From NCBI GenBank assembly GCA_011392765.1, contig WYCW01000004.1, positions 466,538 through 530,537 on the forward strand: 64,000 nt of DNA, read 5' to 3'. Within the stretch, counting starts at the first letter, position 1, and each line of letters starts with the position of its first letter. Positions 19,301 through 26,377 of the stretch are shown piece by piece. A model generated the notes under the pieces. That model saw nothing but the letters and a program-made list of their open reading frames with translations, searched no databases and was not told the DNA's origin. A program made the position numbers and the translations under genes. Origin of the DNA: Candidatus Thiosymbion ectosymbiont of Catanema sp. Cochon2018. Its GTDB lineage: Bacteria; Pseudomonadota; Gammaproteobacteria; Chromatiales; Chromatiaceae.

Positions 19301-19917
19301 AGCAGATCCGACCGGCCACGCCGCCACCTATCCCGCCGGACAAGCCCGAGATCTATGTCTCCTACGCCTGGAAGCGTGAACATCAGGACCCTCTGGTCAC
19401 AGAGCTCTGCGCTGAGCTGGAGAAGCAAGGTCTGCACATCCGCCGTGACAGCACCGACCTACAGCCCGGCGACCGCATCTCCCACTACATGGAGCGCCTG
19501 AGCCAGGGCCGTTGCGTGGTTGTGATACTGAGCCGGGACTATTTGCGCTCCGAATACTGTATGACGGAGCTTTACCGCCTCTACACCAATGCACAGCAGC
19601 GGGACAAAGATTTCCTGCGCCGCACCGTACCTCTGATCCAGGACGATGCCCGGATCGCCACCCCGCGCGAGCGTATCGCTCATGCCGTGTATTGGAAGAC
19701 CGAGTACGATGAGCTGGCTACGTTGGTCCGCGAGCATGGCCCAGGGATCATGGGCGCAGAAGACTTCCGCCGCTTCAAGCTCATCGGTGAGTTCTACCAC
19801 CACGTCGGCGATATGCTGGTCTATGCCAATGACGTCCCGATACCACAGGATCGCCTCGCGTTATCCAAAGACAACTTTGCGCTGGTCAAAGGCTTGATCG
19901 ATCGCGCACTTGCCTGA
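16312..19917 (+). CDS. LRR-ROC-COR-TIR protein (bacterial Roco with TIR effector)
   Basis: 1201 residues. Residues 114-421 are 14 uninterrupted leucine-rich repeats of exactly 22 residues of the type LTPLA.LS.LQ.LDC..TQV. The ROC GTPase domain follows: Walker A GNGRIGKT at 486-493, G3 DFGGQD at 536-541, G4-like NQCD at 604-607. About 640-980 fits a COR domain. After a Pro/Gly-rich linker (about 963-1010) comes a TIR domain from 1013 (EIYVSYAWKRE), with SEYCMTELY carrying the likely catalytic Glu1086 and a late segment AVYWKTEYDEL. TIR domains with this Glu hydrolyse NAD. Layout suggests a sensor (LRR), a switch (ROC-COR) and an effector (TIR), as in innate immunity or anti-phage proteins. It is a single gene with no obvious partner. 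Confidence 0.9.
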   Translation: MSKDNRQATECLDIALERIAAEKTARTGRLYLVNLGLTRPPPELSELDWLEVLSLGKIHELLLYGIIYRRSDAGYWEKTDETPNPNHIEPIAAWLRGLPRLRSLDCSATDLQDLTPLADLSALQSLDCRNTQVANLAPLANLPSLQALDCGRTQVADLTPLTELSELQFLHCGETQVVDLMPLAGCSALRSLDCLDTQVADLTPLADLSMLQALGCMGTKVTDLTPLARLSILRFLDCRHNQISDLTPLADLSVLQALGCGSTQVADLTPLANCSALESLYCGYTPVSDLTPLAGCSALQFLDCEKTQVTDLAPLAGCTALRSLDCKGTQVADLKPLADCSALQSLDCEKTQVTDLAPLAGCTALRSLDCKGTQVADLDPLAGCSMLESLRCRGTQVADLSPLANCSALRELHCWETPVSDLPRSVIGLPDLEELIIQAQPGLGDIPAEVLSQDQRDNCLSRLRAHLADLDAGAEPLRDLKVIVLGNGRIGKTQLCRRLRREAFEADADSTHGISVTSVGLAMSGDVEDTVLNLWDFGGQDIYHGTHALFMRTRAIFLLLWTPDSEQGNHEHGGMVFRNRPLPYWLEYIRHLGGDRSPVILVQNQCDGGLGERPHLPVDEELLSPLLEDGRLFTRVAYSTKDKTGHPRLLDALQQAVRQLREFQGQPMIGRNRLAVWNQLRFWRDADARKTDEAHRQHRLLPYREFEALCREHGVRGADGFAEVLHHAGMVYYQPYLFDNQLVLDQSWALDAVYALFTREGDVYKNLSHFSGRFTHSLLDALLWGKRGLSRDDQESLLGMMETSGICFVHRYADLDGETEYVAPDLLPEGPEALADEIAGRWDLLPDEPLEANFVYPFLSPAIARSVLSAFGRLAGATALYWRYGLCLYDGASRATAIIEELPDAEGYGGQVRVRAKGEGAATLLARLVERIKKLDEHSGWSGRLLETPPAEDVAKGIDLRPLIPSPPFDPLSPTPLPAGEGLLRHPPAGGIDPDPEQIRPATPPPIPPDKPEIYVSYAWKREHQDPLVTELCAELEKQGLHIRRDSTDLQPGDRISHYMERLSQGRCVVVILSRDYLRSEYCMTELYRLYTNAQQRDKDFLRRTVPLIQDDARIATPRERIAHAVYWKTEYDELATLVREHGPGIMGAEDFRRFKLIGEFYHHVGDMLVYANDVPIPQDRLALSKDNFALVKGLIDRALA
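17218..17442 (+). repeat. recent internal duplication in the LRR region
   Basis: Bases 17218-17310 are nearly identical to 17350-17442, an offset of 132 bases or two LRR units. Other repeat units differ more. This indicates recent expansion by two 66-bp units. Confidence 0.8.
19203..19260. repeat. intergenic-type palindrome inside the Roco linker
   Basis: CCCCTCTCCCCAACCCCTCT followed by CCCGGCGGGAGAGGGG is the same kind of palindrome found between genes at 7103-7140. Here it is read in frame as a Pro-rich linker (SPTPLPAGEGLL) between COR and TIR. It keeps the reading frame open. Confidence 0.7.
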
Positions 19918-20119
19918 GTGGGGTCGATGGGCAGGCTTCGCTCTTTGAACTGCCCAAAACGCAGAGGAGACGGATTGTCGCCATCGAGTAAGATTGAGCA
20001 TAGGAAAAACGGACTCTGTTCCTGAAGTATCCCCGCAAATCAGCCCGCGTAGATCCTATGAAGGCCCGCAGCGGGTTAACCTTAGAGGGTAAACCAAACC
20101 TAAAGAGGAGAACCCAAAG

Positions 20120-21247
20120 ATGACTGCGGACCTTCAAGAGCAAGGGTACGTGAATGCAACGGTACTGTACATGGCGCTGGAACTGAGCAACACGAAGTGG
20201 CGGTTGGCGTTCGGTGACGACACGCGGCAACGGCAAGTGGTAATCGGGGCGGGCGATATAGCAGGCTTAAGGGAGCAGCTTGCCAAGGTCAAGGAGAAAT
20301 GGGGGTTGCCCCCGGAGACGGCGGTCGTGAGTTGCTACGAAGCCGGTCGGGACGGCTTCTGGCTGCACCGCCAACTGGCCGCATTGGGGATTGCGAACCG
20401 GGTGGTGGATGCGGCCAGCATCGAGGTGTCGCGGCGTGCGCGGCGAGCGAAGACCGATCGGCTGGATGCGCGGGCGCTGTTGGCGAAGCTGATCCGCTAT
20501 GAGCGTGGCGAGCGTGGGGTGTGGCGTGTGGTGCGGGTGCCGGAGGTCGAGTGGGAAGACCTGCGGCAACTGCACCGGGAGCGCGAGGACTTGCTGAATG
20601 AACGCACGCGCCATCGCAACCGGCTGAGCAGCAAGTTGGTGGCGCAAGGGATTCGGCTCCCGTTGCGAAAGGACTTTGTGGCCCGGCTGGAAGAGGTGAG
20701 GTTATTCGACGGGAGTGAGCTACCGGAACATCTGAAAGCCGGCTTGATCCGGGAGTGGGAGCGTCTGCAGGGGGTGCAAGCGCAACTACGGGCGGTGGAA
20801 CAAGAGATCGGGGCGCTGATCGAAACCGCCGACCGTACCCAAGCGGTGCGGGCGCTGATGGTGCTGACCGGCGTGGGTTGGGTTGGTGCCTGGGTGCTGG
20901 TGATGGAACTGTTCGGTTGGCGGGAGTTGACCAACCGTCGGCAGTTGGCGAGTCTGGCCGGGTTGGTTCCGGTGCCATACCACAGCGGTCACATGGAACG
21001 TGACCAGGGGATCAGCAAAGCGGGTAACCGGCGGGTGCGGGCGCTGATGATCCAGTTGGCCTGGTTGTGGCTACGCTATCAACCGGACAGCAAACACAGC
21101 CGGTGGTTTGAGGAACGCTTTGGCGGTGGCAGCAAACGCCAGCGGCGGATCGGGATCGTGGCCCTGGCGCGGCGCCTGCTGATCGACCTGTGGCGGTTTG
21201 TGGACGCCGGCGTGGTGCCGCAAGGGGCGCGCGTGAAGGTCGCCTGA
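20120..21247 (+). CDS. IS110-family transposase
   Basis: 375 residues. N-terminal DEDD/RuvC-like part with VVSCYEAGRDGFWLHRQL and the family block RRARRAKTDRLDARALL; C-terminal transposase_20 part VLTGVGWVGAWVLVMEL, LASLAGLVPVPYHSG and GNRRVRALMIQLAWL. IS110 enzymes recombine via a serine in the C-terminal domain and are guided by an element-encoded bridge RNA. ATG 20120 has AAAGAGGAGAA upstream. An in-frame alternative start (MALELSNTKW) would begin at 20171. No frameshift is seen, so the enzyme may be active. Confidence 0.9.
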   Translation: MTADLQEQGYVNATVLYMALELSNTKWRLAFGDDTRQRQVVIGAGDIAGLREQLAKVKEKWGLPPETAVVSCYEAGRDGFWLHRQLAALGIANRVVDAASIEVSRRARRAKTDRLDARALLAKLIRYERGERGVWRVVRVPEVEWEDLRQLHREREDLLNERTRHRNRLSSKLVAQGIRLPLRKDFVARLEEVRLFDGSELPEHLKAGLIREWERLQGVQAQLRAVEQEIGALIETADRTQAVRALMVLTGVGWVGAWVLVMELFGWRELTNRRQLASLAGLVPVPYHSGHMERDQGISKAGNRRVRALMIQLAWLWLRYQPDSKHSRWFEERFGGGSKRQRRIGIVALARRLLIDLWRFVDAGVVPQGARVKVA

Positions 21248-21730
21248 GTGGTCTGCACGGCCTGCCGTCAGGCTAACGTTTCATCACCTTCTGAGCAACC
21301 AAGGGGGAGATAAAACGCCTCGAAAAGAGGCCCGATCACAAGGGATGGTACCGTTTTCTGCGGTTGAACACGCCCGTTGCCCAGCCGAGTCGAGAACCGG
21401 ACTGATTTCGTAGATGGGGCGTGCTCACTGTGGGTGTCACCGGCGTCTTGAAGGCGCATGCACGATGAGGTGACCGGCTTTGAGCCGGCACGGATAGAAG
21501 GTGGTCGCGGTCCGGTCTGGACCCGCTTAACACGACACCCGACGCAGCACACGGTGCAACTGCAACCAGGTCGAACCGAACGCAGTGGGTATGAGCCACC
21601 CGTGGCCTACCGGCTCCCTAATCAGGAGGAACATGCGGCCCATGAACGATAACACCTGAAGCACACCGCGCGCCGGATTGAGACGGCGCCAAAACCAACG
21701 CCCTGGGGTTGACAAGCGGGGCCTCATAGA
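21248..21730 (+). other. non-coding tail of the IS110 element (candidate bridge RNA)
   Basis: About 480 bases after the transposase without a convincing gene. It holds several hairpins, e.g. GGTGTCACCGGC...GAGGTGACCGGC and GGCGTCTTGAAGGCGC. Elements of the IS1111 subgroup carry their guide RNA downstream of the transposase, which fits the long tail, whereas the 195 bases upstream are less structured. The exact element ends cannot be fixed without a second copy. Confidence 0.4.
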
Positions 21731-22200
21731 AGGTTGGGCAAAGCCCGTAGGATGCGGTGAGCGTGTGTTGTCCTTTCCGGACGGCACCGCCGCCAAGCGC
21801 GAACCGCATCTGTGGACGGCAGGCGTGCCCAACAAGGTGTTGGGCTACCTCGCTATATCTTATTGTTTTATATTGGAATAGAGTCGAAAAGCGGTGGCCT
21901 GCCTGCCGCAGGCAGGTGAGACAGGTAGGTTAATTGACGGGCAATTGATGGGTAATTGACGGAAAGCCCCTGTAGGCAAAGTGGTTAAATCCTAACACTT
22001 TGAAAATATTGGTTTTTTCCCCCTTATTTTAATTGATGGGTAATTGATAGGGGACTGTTGTGGGCAAGGTGTCAAATCTTGATATGTTACGGAAACCAAA
22101 GGAATTTTTCTGTAAACACATAATGTTTATGCAGGGCGGGCGCGTATAAATTTCATGGTAATGAACGAGTTGCCGGCAGTGTAGGTCAGGCAAAGCCCGT
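21731..22200. other. gene-free spacer
   Basis: No supportable gene. It holds GCCCGTAGGATGCGGTGAG (also near 53150), the hairpin GCCTGCCTGCCGCAGGCAGG at about 21897, and direct repeats of TAATTGATGGGTAATTGA type at 21935-21960 and 22031-22050. Confidence 0.5.
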
Positions 22201-22365
22201 AGATTCTCTGTGTACGCTTCACCTCTGTTGTTCACGCTCGCTCCCGTGTCCCTACCAAGGCGTCGCTATCCGCTCGAGGCGCAACACGCGATACGGGTGG
22301 GTGGTTAACCCTTTCCCGACCGGGACTTTCACCCGGCAAGAAGCGCCAAGCTTCGCTTGGCGCAC
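22201..22365 (-). other. 5' fragment of a group IIC intron
   Basis: Reads on the - strand from GTGCGCCAAGCGAAGCTTGG onward and matches the first 165 bases of the full intron at 43960, with few changes. Its 5' end abuts the attC box at 22363-22369, the known target of group IIC-attC introns. It lacks domains V and VI and cannot be active. A second fragment with the same end point is at 56244-56408. Confidence 0.85.
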
Positions 22366-22443
22366 TAACGTTGCCACTAAGCTGACGCTTGCCCTGGAGC
22401 GCAGCGGAAGGGTAAGCGGTCGGCTTGAGCGGCCTTGTTATGT
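22363..22443. repeat. attC site
   Basis: Ends CACTAAC and GTTATGT. Inner pairs: GCC/GGC, AAGC/GCTT, GACGCTTGCCC/GGGTAAGCGGTC, in the standard attC arrangement. It lies 3' of the ART-like pseudogene on the - strand. Confidence 0.85.
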
Positions 22444-22882
22444 TTTAATGCCACATTTATCAACTTCATATTTGTCAATAATAACTGGCTTCGGAATAGG
22501 ACCGCACTTTCCCTCTCTTATAGATACTTCCGTTTCATTTGGGTACAGTGGATCAGGAAACTCTTTGCTTATCACGATGTATTGGTCAAACAAGCGTGAG
22601 TCCAATGTATAAACGTAGCCGGACTCCTTGAACTTACTTGTTGCAAACAGAATTGCCATTTTTTTCATTTTTAGTAGTTGATATAAAGCAGTTATCATAT
22701 AGGCCACTTTCTATGTGCTGAGCCCTGGCAGCGTTATTTTCGCTCTTTTCATAAGTAAATGCTCCGTCATATCTGATTTTTCCATCATGCCGAGCTGTAA
22801 TCTCTGAGTTACTTCCCTTTGGAATTAGCTCTCCATTCGATGAGGCATCCATTCTTTTTGATACTCCCCTATATAGCAACAT
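22438..22882 (-). pseudogene. ADP-ribosyltransferase-like toxin gene, frameshifted
   Basis: Two overlapping frames together give an ART-like sequence: LLYRGVSKRMD (Arg-Gly of the first conserved strand), then DNCFISTT (S-T-S/T type motif), then, in the second frame, ILFATSKFKESGYVYTLDSR and YPNETEVSIREG with a late GPIPKPVII. The order R-G, STT, FA...GYVYTLD, E-x-E is that of small ADP-ribosylating toxins. A single frameshift near 22650-22680 breaks it. It is a cassette oriented - with attC downstream. The fold call is by motif only. Confidence 0.5.
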
Positions 22883-22914
22883 GACTGGGATTCTCCTTTT
22901 GAAACATAGTTAGG

Positions 22915-23025
22915 GTATCAAAATGCCGCCGTGCAGGTTTCTGTGTGCTTTCCGTTTGGTAATACGTTTTAGATTGCACGTGCTGGTTAGCTCCCCAATA
23001 AGCGGCGCAGGGACGCGCCGCTTAT
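22915..23025 (-). repeat. cassette-5' element, copy A (partial)
   Basis: The 28-bp palindrome ATAAGCGGCGC...GCGCCGCTTAT (22998-23025) plus the first 85 or so bases of a repeated element that begins TTGGGGAGCTAACCAGCA. It is oriented toward the ART-like gene, whose start is 33 bases further on. The far end with the terminal hairpin is missing. Confidence 0.8.
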
Positions 23026-23081
23026 CCGTCGCAAATTAGCCGCGCCGCTTTTTGGCGTCGGCTACATTTGCCTGGTTATGC
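23021..23081. repeat. attC site with altered left box
   Basis: GCAAATTAGCCGCGCC pairs with GGCGTCGGCTACATTTGC and the right end is GTTATGC. The expected left CTAAC box is replaced by CTTATCC of the adjoining palindrome, so the element at 22915-23025 joins the attC exactly at its end. Confidence 0.7.
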
Positions 23082-23101
23082 GATGTTGCTGGACAGAGCA
23101 C

Positions 23102-23416
23102 TTATAGTTTCTCGCCTTCTGCGATTGCCATGAAAACTTCTTCCATATCTTCTCTAACAGCGTCAACACATTCTACGACTTCTTTTGGGGCATCGGACTG
23201 TGCTGCGATGTTTTGAATTAGGAGGAACGTCTGTTTCATCAAATTTAGGTTTCTAACGCACTCCCAGCTCATTGCCTCATCTATATGGAAAAGCAACCTA
23301 TCAGAATCTTTGAACCCGAAATTACTGACAACCGCTTTTCTCAGGTTACTCCAAGCACCCTGAAGATCAGATAGAGCTGTTTTGTAATAACCGGTTGGTT
23401 CAGTGGTGAACGCCAT
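23102..23416 (-). CDS. cassette protein of unknown function
   Basis: 104 residues, mostly helical and acidic, starting MAFTTEPTGYYKTALSDLQG and ending VFMAIAEGEKL. No known family is recognised and there is no signal peptide or membrane segment. Its stop lies 20 bases from the attC that follows it, as usual for integron cassette genes. Confidence 0.6.
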   Translation of the reverse strand: MAFTTEPTGYYKTALSDLQGAWSNLRKAVVSNFGFKDSDRLLFHIDEAMSWECVRNLNLMKQTFLLIQNIAAQSDAPKEVVECVDAVREDMEEVFMAIAEGEKL

Positions 23417-23442
23417 TTTTCATACCACATATTCTTTGTAGC

Positions 23443-23546
23443 GCATAATGGCTTGGCTCAGGCGCCCAATGCCGCGCAGCACTGAGCTTGAAAGTTGCTG
23501 AGGAGCCGAACCGCGGCATTGGGTCGCCTGCAGCCGAATGTTAGGC
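23443..23546. repeat. attC site, 104-bp common type
   Basis: GGCGCCCAATGCCGCG pairs with CGCGGCATTGGGTCGCC, GGCT with AGCC, and the right end is GTTAGGC. The same site sequence recurs, slightly changed, at 27441, 43274, 43601, 47730, 56406, 63403 and in part at 59278. The left box here is degenerate (GCATAAT). Confidence 0.85.
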
Positions 23547-23812
23547 CATGGTGCTTTCCTGCTTGACAGAAGCTTGATACCAACTTTACTATTGTTTTTG
23601 GAGCGTGAAAACTCCGCGAGGCGGGCAAAACCGCACCCCGGAAATTTGCGGTTTTTTTGTGCCTGAAATCCGGGGACGCTAGGGCCGGGAGGCCCGGTGA
23701 ATACAATACTTGCTTGCAGGAAATAGCTGGGGCAGTACCTCGTGCTGTTTTCACCCTCCCGGCCACCCAACACGATTGGGTATTATTTGCAACGTGAAAA
23801 TTGCGCGAGGAA
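23547..23812. other. gene-free part of a cassette
   Basis: Between attC and the SymE-like gene. It holds CCGGGAGGCCCGG-type palindromes (about 23683-23697) and a GTGAAAACTCCGCGAGG/GTGAAAATTGCGCGAGG direct repeat at about 23606 and 23793. The second copy lies directly before the SymE-like start and may be part of its leader. Confidence 0.4.
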
Positions 23813-24019
23813 ATGACCATGAAAATACGCCACCTCAAAGTCCGTGAGGGATACAGGGACTATTGCCTTAAAAACCAATCCCACAAAGGCAATCCGACAA
23901 TCCCTTTTATCTTACTCAAAGGCATTTGGCTTGAGAAAGCCGGGTTTACCATTGATACCCCGTTATCGGTGATTGTACGTAAAAACTTCCTCCTGCTTGT
24001 ACCGCAAGAGGAAGATTGA
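23813..24019 (+). CDS. SymE-like toxin
   Basis: 68 residues beginning MTMKIRHLKVREGYRDY, with the SymE core IPFILLKGIWLEKAGFTIDT followed by PLSVIVRKNFLLLVPQ (AbrB-like swapped-hairpin fold). SymE proteins are SOS-linked toxins, normally held down by an antisense RNA (SymR). The start is ATG 23813 or 23819. It is oriented against the surrounding - cassettes and has its own terminator at 24031. A paralog lies at 42715-42909. Confidence 0.75.
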   Translation: MTMKIRHLKVREGYRDYCLKNQSHKGNPTIPFILLKGIWLEKAGFTIDTPLSVIVRKNFLLLVPQEED

Positions 24020-24030
24020 CAGTTTTATGC

Positions 24031-24060
24031 CCCCGGCTACACGCCGGGGTTAGTTTTTTT
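24031..24060 (+). terminator. rho-independent terminator after SymE-like gene
   Basis: CCCCGGC-TACAC-GCCGGGG hairpin followed by TTAGTTTTTTT, 11 bases after the stop codon of the SymE-like gene. Confidence 0.85.
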
Positions 24061-24063
24061 CGG

Positions 24064-24126
24064 GCCTAACGCCGCAAATCAGCCGCGCGCGCCTTTGGCG
24101 CATTGGCTGGATTTGCCTTGTTAGGC
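24064..24126. repeat. attC site
   Basis: GCCTAAC...GTTAGGC with inner pairs GCAAAT/ATTTGC, AGCC/GGCT and GCGCC/GGCGC around a short loop. 63 bp, close to textbook attC. It lies 20 bases after the stop of the gene at 24146-24706. Confidence 0.92.
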
Positions 24127-24145
24127 ATATTTAGATACCTGATTG

Positions 24146-24706
24146 TCAGAGAAAATCTTTGAGAGTATCCATGTGAACAAAACCTAAAACCCCATTTGGT
24201 CGATAGCCTAGAGATGAAATTATTTTGTTTTCGCAATCATGTGTTTGGACGATAATGTAATATCCAAAACTCCGATCTAGCATGAAATCTCCTGGGCTTC
24301 TCCATTCTCTTCCATGCGTGAAGTCAATATCTCCATATTCGAATCTGACATGGCGCCATCTTTGATCGTTTGGTAACCAACCAGCCTCGGCATCTGGTAA
24401 GTATATGACTGGCCTTGCTCCTTGAGAAAAAGCATGGCTTTTATGTATTGCTACGCCATAACTTTCATATGGATGCTTCGTGAATCGAGATTGTTCCACC
24501 AACTTTGACACTGCGGAAAGAGGCATTTCAGTGAAACAAGTTGCTACGCCGCCGCCTTTAACAAATCCTTGGTATCCTGAGGCCCGGATTCGCTGCTCAC
24601 GCAATATTGATATAAGCGCATCGAGCGCAGACACCTCTCCACGGTTGCCTGTCAAGTGAATAACCGCAAGGGAAATGTCCGTACGATGAGACCGCGTGCC
24701 TTTCAT
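24146..24706 (-). CDS. AbiGi-like cassette protein
   Basis: 186 residues. VIHLTGNRGEVSALDALISI, then a C-F-T-E motif (GGVATCFTEMPL) and YGVAIHKSHAFSQGARPVIYL resemble the AbiGi/DUF2971-type proteins that have been linked to abortive infection, in which a CFSE-like motif precedes a YG...G..PV.Y segment. The family call is tentative. It is a - oriented cassette directly between two attC sites, reads through without damage, and its ATG at 24706 overlaps the edge of the upstream attC. Confidence 0.5.
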   Translation of the reverse strand: MKGTRSHRTDISLAVIHLTGNRGEVSALDALISILREQRIRASGYQGFVKGGGVATCFTEMPLSAVSKLVEQSRFTKHPYESYGVAIHKSHAFSQGARPVIYLPDAEAGWLPNDQRWRHVRFEYGDIDFTHGREWRSPGDFMLDRSFGYYIIVQTHDCENKIISSLGYRPNGVLGFVHMDTLKDFL

Positions 24707-24711
24707 TTATT

Positions 24712-24787
24712 GGCTAACGACGCAAATAACCGGACGCAAATGAAGCGCAGCGGAATTTGCGGTCCGAGTTAATTTGCCTTGTTAGAT
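24712..24787. repeat. attC site
   Basis: GGCTAAC...GTTAGAT with GCAAAT/ATTTGC, ACCGGAC/GTCCGAGT and CAAAT/ATTTG pairs. Nearly identical in its body to the site at 29794-29869. Confidence 0.92.
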
Positions 24788-25617
24788 TATCTATTCTTTC
24801 CGTCCTTCTCATTTGGCAATATAATAGAACTTTTCTTATTCTGGAATCTTTCCTTGACACTAGACAAAACTACAGGCGCATACTTCCAAACAGACAGCCC
24901 TAGAATCGTTGCAATCAAGGCAAATATTGCTGACGCTAACGTTAAAAGATTTGCTTGAAAAGCAGTTAGTCCCGTGGGAGTCAGAACGTCAATTGGTATT
25001 TCTAGAACACCCCCAGCAAGGATATTCATCGATTGATTTGCTAGCGGGTCTTCTGCACCGGATATTCCGGATGCCGTGTCATATTTCAAAATCCCCACCT
25101 TGGATCCTTCTTTAAACGGTAAGCCATGAATCAAAATTAGTCGCTCTCCAGGCTCTTTAGCCGAGATAGTCCAATGCCACTGCAACCTGCTCGCGCCGGG
25201 ATATACAGGTTCCTCAAATGACTTTTTCTTTTCATATTCTTTTGAACTAGCTGTTAAGGGCTCTGCTGAAATAGAGATTTCGTATTCCGAATCGTAAGCT
25301 CAAACTGGTTCCGGTGGGTCTGTTGAAACGGCGCCTGAGGGCAAATTTGTATCCTCATGGCCCATTAAAGAAATTCCAATTTCTACGGAAACACGTTTCG
25401 TTTCTGAAGTTTTAAATGTGCGTGGGGCATACACTGACAAAGTATGTGAGAAAGTCCATGCAGGCCCTGCCTGTGCCGTAAAGCCGTCACGATGGAACTG
25501 AATGTCGGGCTTTTGATTATCCGAAAATAATTGATGAGCAGCGTATTTCGGCAAGAAATATTCCGAAAGCGAAAATACACCGACAAAGATAATTACGATG
25601 AAAATTAATCGTTTCAT
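24787..25617 (-). pseudogene. membrane protein of unknown function with in-frame TGA
   Basis: Two open segments lie in the same frame, 25617-25303 and 25299-24790, separated by a single TGA codon at 25300-25302. Together they give about 275 residues: an N-terminal membrane segment or signal (KRLIFIVIIFVGVFSLSEYF), an extracytoplasmic domain, a second membrane segment near residue 230 (LLTLASAIFALIATILGLSVW) and a basic tail. No family is recognised. The TGA follows PPEPV and sense sequence continues with AYDSEYEISISAEP. Most likely a nonsense mutation of CGA or TGG; an attC follows. Confidence 0.65.
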
Positions 25618-25628
25618 GTTTTCAATCT

Positions 25629-25799
25629 AATGGGGAGCTAACCAGCAACATCCATTGCCCCCATGGACGGGGGCAATGGATGTTTGTCTGCGTTCAGCGT
25701 CTTGATAATGGTTGGGGTATCAAAACGCCGCCGTGCATGTTCTTGTGTGCTTTCCTGTTGGTAATACGGTTTATAGTGCACTTGCTGGTTAGCTCCCCA
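25629..25799 (-). repeat. cassette-5' element, copy B (internal deletion)
   Basis: Terminal inverted repeats TGGGGAGCTAACCAGCA/TGCTGGTTAGCTCCCCA. It lacks about 60 internal bases. The hairpin next to the gene reads CATCCATTGCCCCC/GGGGGCAATGGATG, where other copies have CCTCCCTTGCCCCC/GGGGGCAAGGGAGG: two positions changed on both strands. It lies 11 bases upstream of the gene at 25617. Confidence 0.85.
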
Positions 25800-25882
25800 C
25801 CCCCCTCTGTCAGGATAGATGTCGTTCCGATCGGTTAGGATTCTAACTGTAGAATCCATGAGGGGGTGGAGGCAAGAAGCAG

Positions 25883-26377
25883 ATGGGTTATCCAAACGAA
25901 CGGAAGGAAGCGGTGCTGAAGAAGATGCTTCCTCCGAACCCGAAGACGATCAAGGAACTGGCACAGGAAGAAGGAATCTGTGAGGCGACCTTGTACAACT
26001 GGAGGAAGGCAGCCCGCGCCGAAGGCCGGTTACTGCCGGATGGAGAAAGCACTCCGCAGGGGTGGAGCGCCGTGGACAAGTTTGCGGCCGTAGTTGAGAG
26101 CGCCGCGCTCAATGAGGTGGAGTTATCGGAATACTGCCGTCGCCGGGGCTTGTATCCGGAGCAAATCCAGCACTGGCGGGAAGCCTGTGAGCAGGCCAAC
26201 GACTGGGATCGTGCGCAGTCCCGGCGTCTGAAAAACACCGGCAAGGCCCACCAGAAGCGAATCGACGAGTTGGAACGGGAGCTCAGGCACAAGGAGAAGG
26301 CGCTCGCGGAGACCGCGGCGTTGTTGGTGCTCCCAAAAAAAGCCCAGGCCATCTGGGGGGCCACAGAGGACGCATGA
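25883..26377 (+). CDS. IS3-family transposase OrfA
   Basis: 164 residues. Helix-turn-helix N-terminus: KEAVLKKMLPPNPKTIKELA and EEGICEATLYNWRKAARAEG, then a second helical domain and a leucine/charged coiled-coil tail typical of IS3 OrfA (KRIDELERELRHKEKALAET). It ends ATGA over the start of the second frame, as in IS3 elements that use translational coupling or frameshifting. Confidence 0.8.
   Translation: MGYPNERKEAVLKKMLPPNPKTIKELAQEEGICEATLYNWRKAARAEGRLLPDGESTPQGWSAVDKFAAVVESAALNEVELSEYCRRRGLYPEQIQHWREACEQANDWDRAQSRRLKNTGKAHQKRIDELERELRHKEKALAETAALLVLPKKAQAIWGATEDA

Noticed and set aside
21336..21881. Several 60-100-codon frames downstream of the IS110 transposase
   Set aside because: Overlapping on both strands with no motif; better explained as the element's structured non-coding tail.
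22201..22365. A small - strand gene in the intron-like sequence
   Set aside because: The sequence is identical in kind to the intron's 5' domain at 43960 and to 56244-56408, so it is RNA-derived, not coding.
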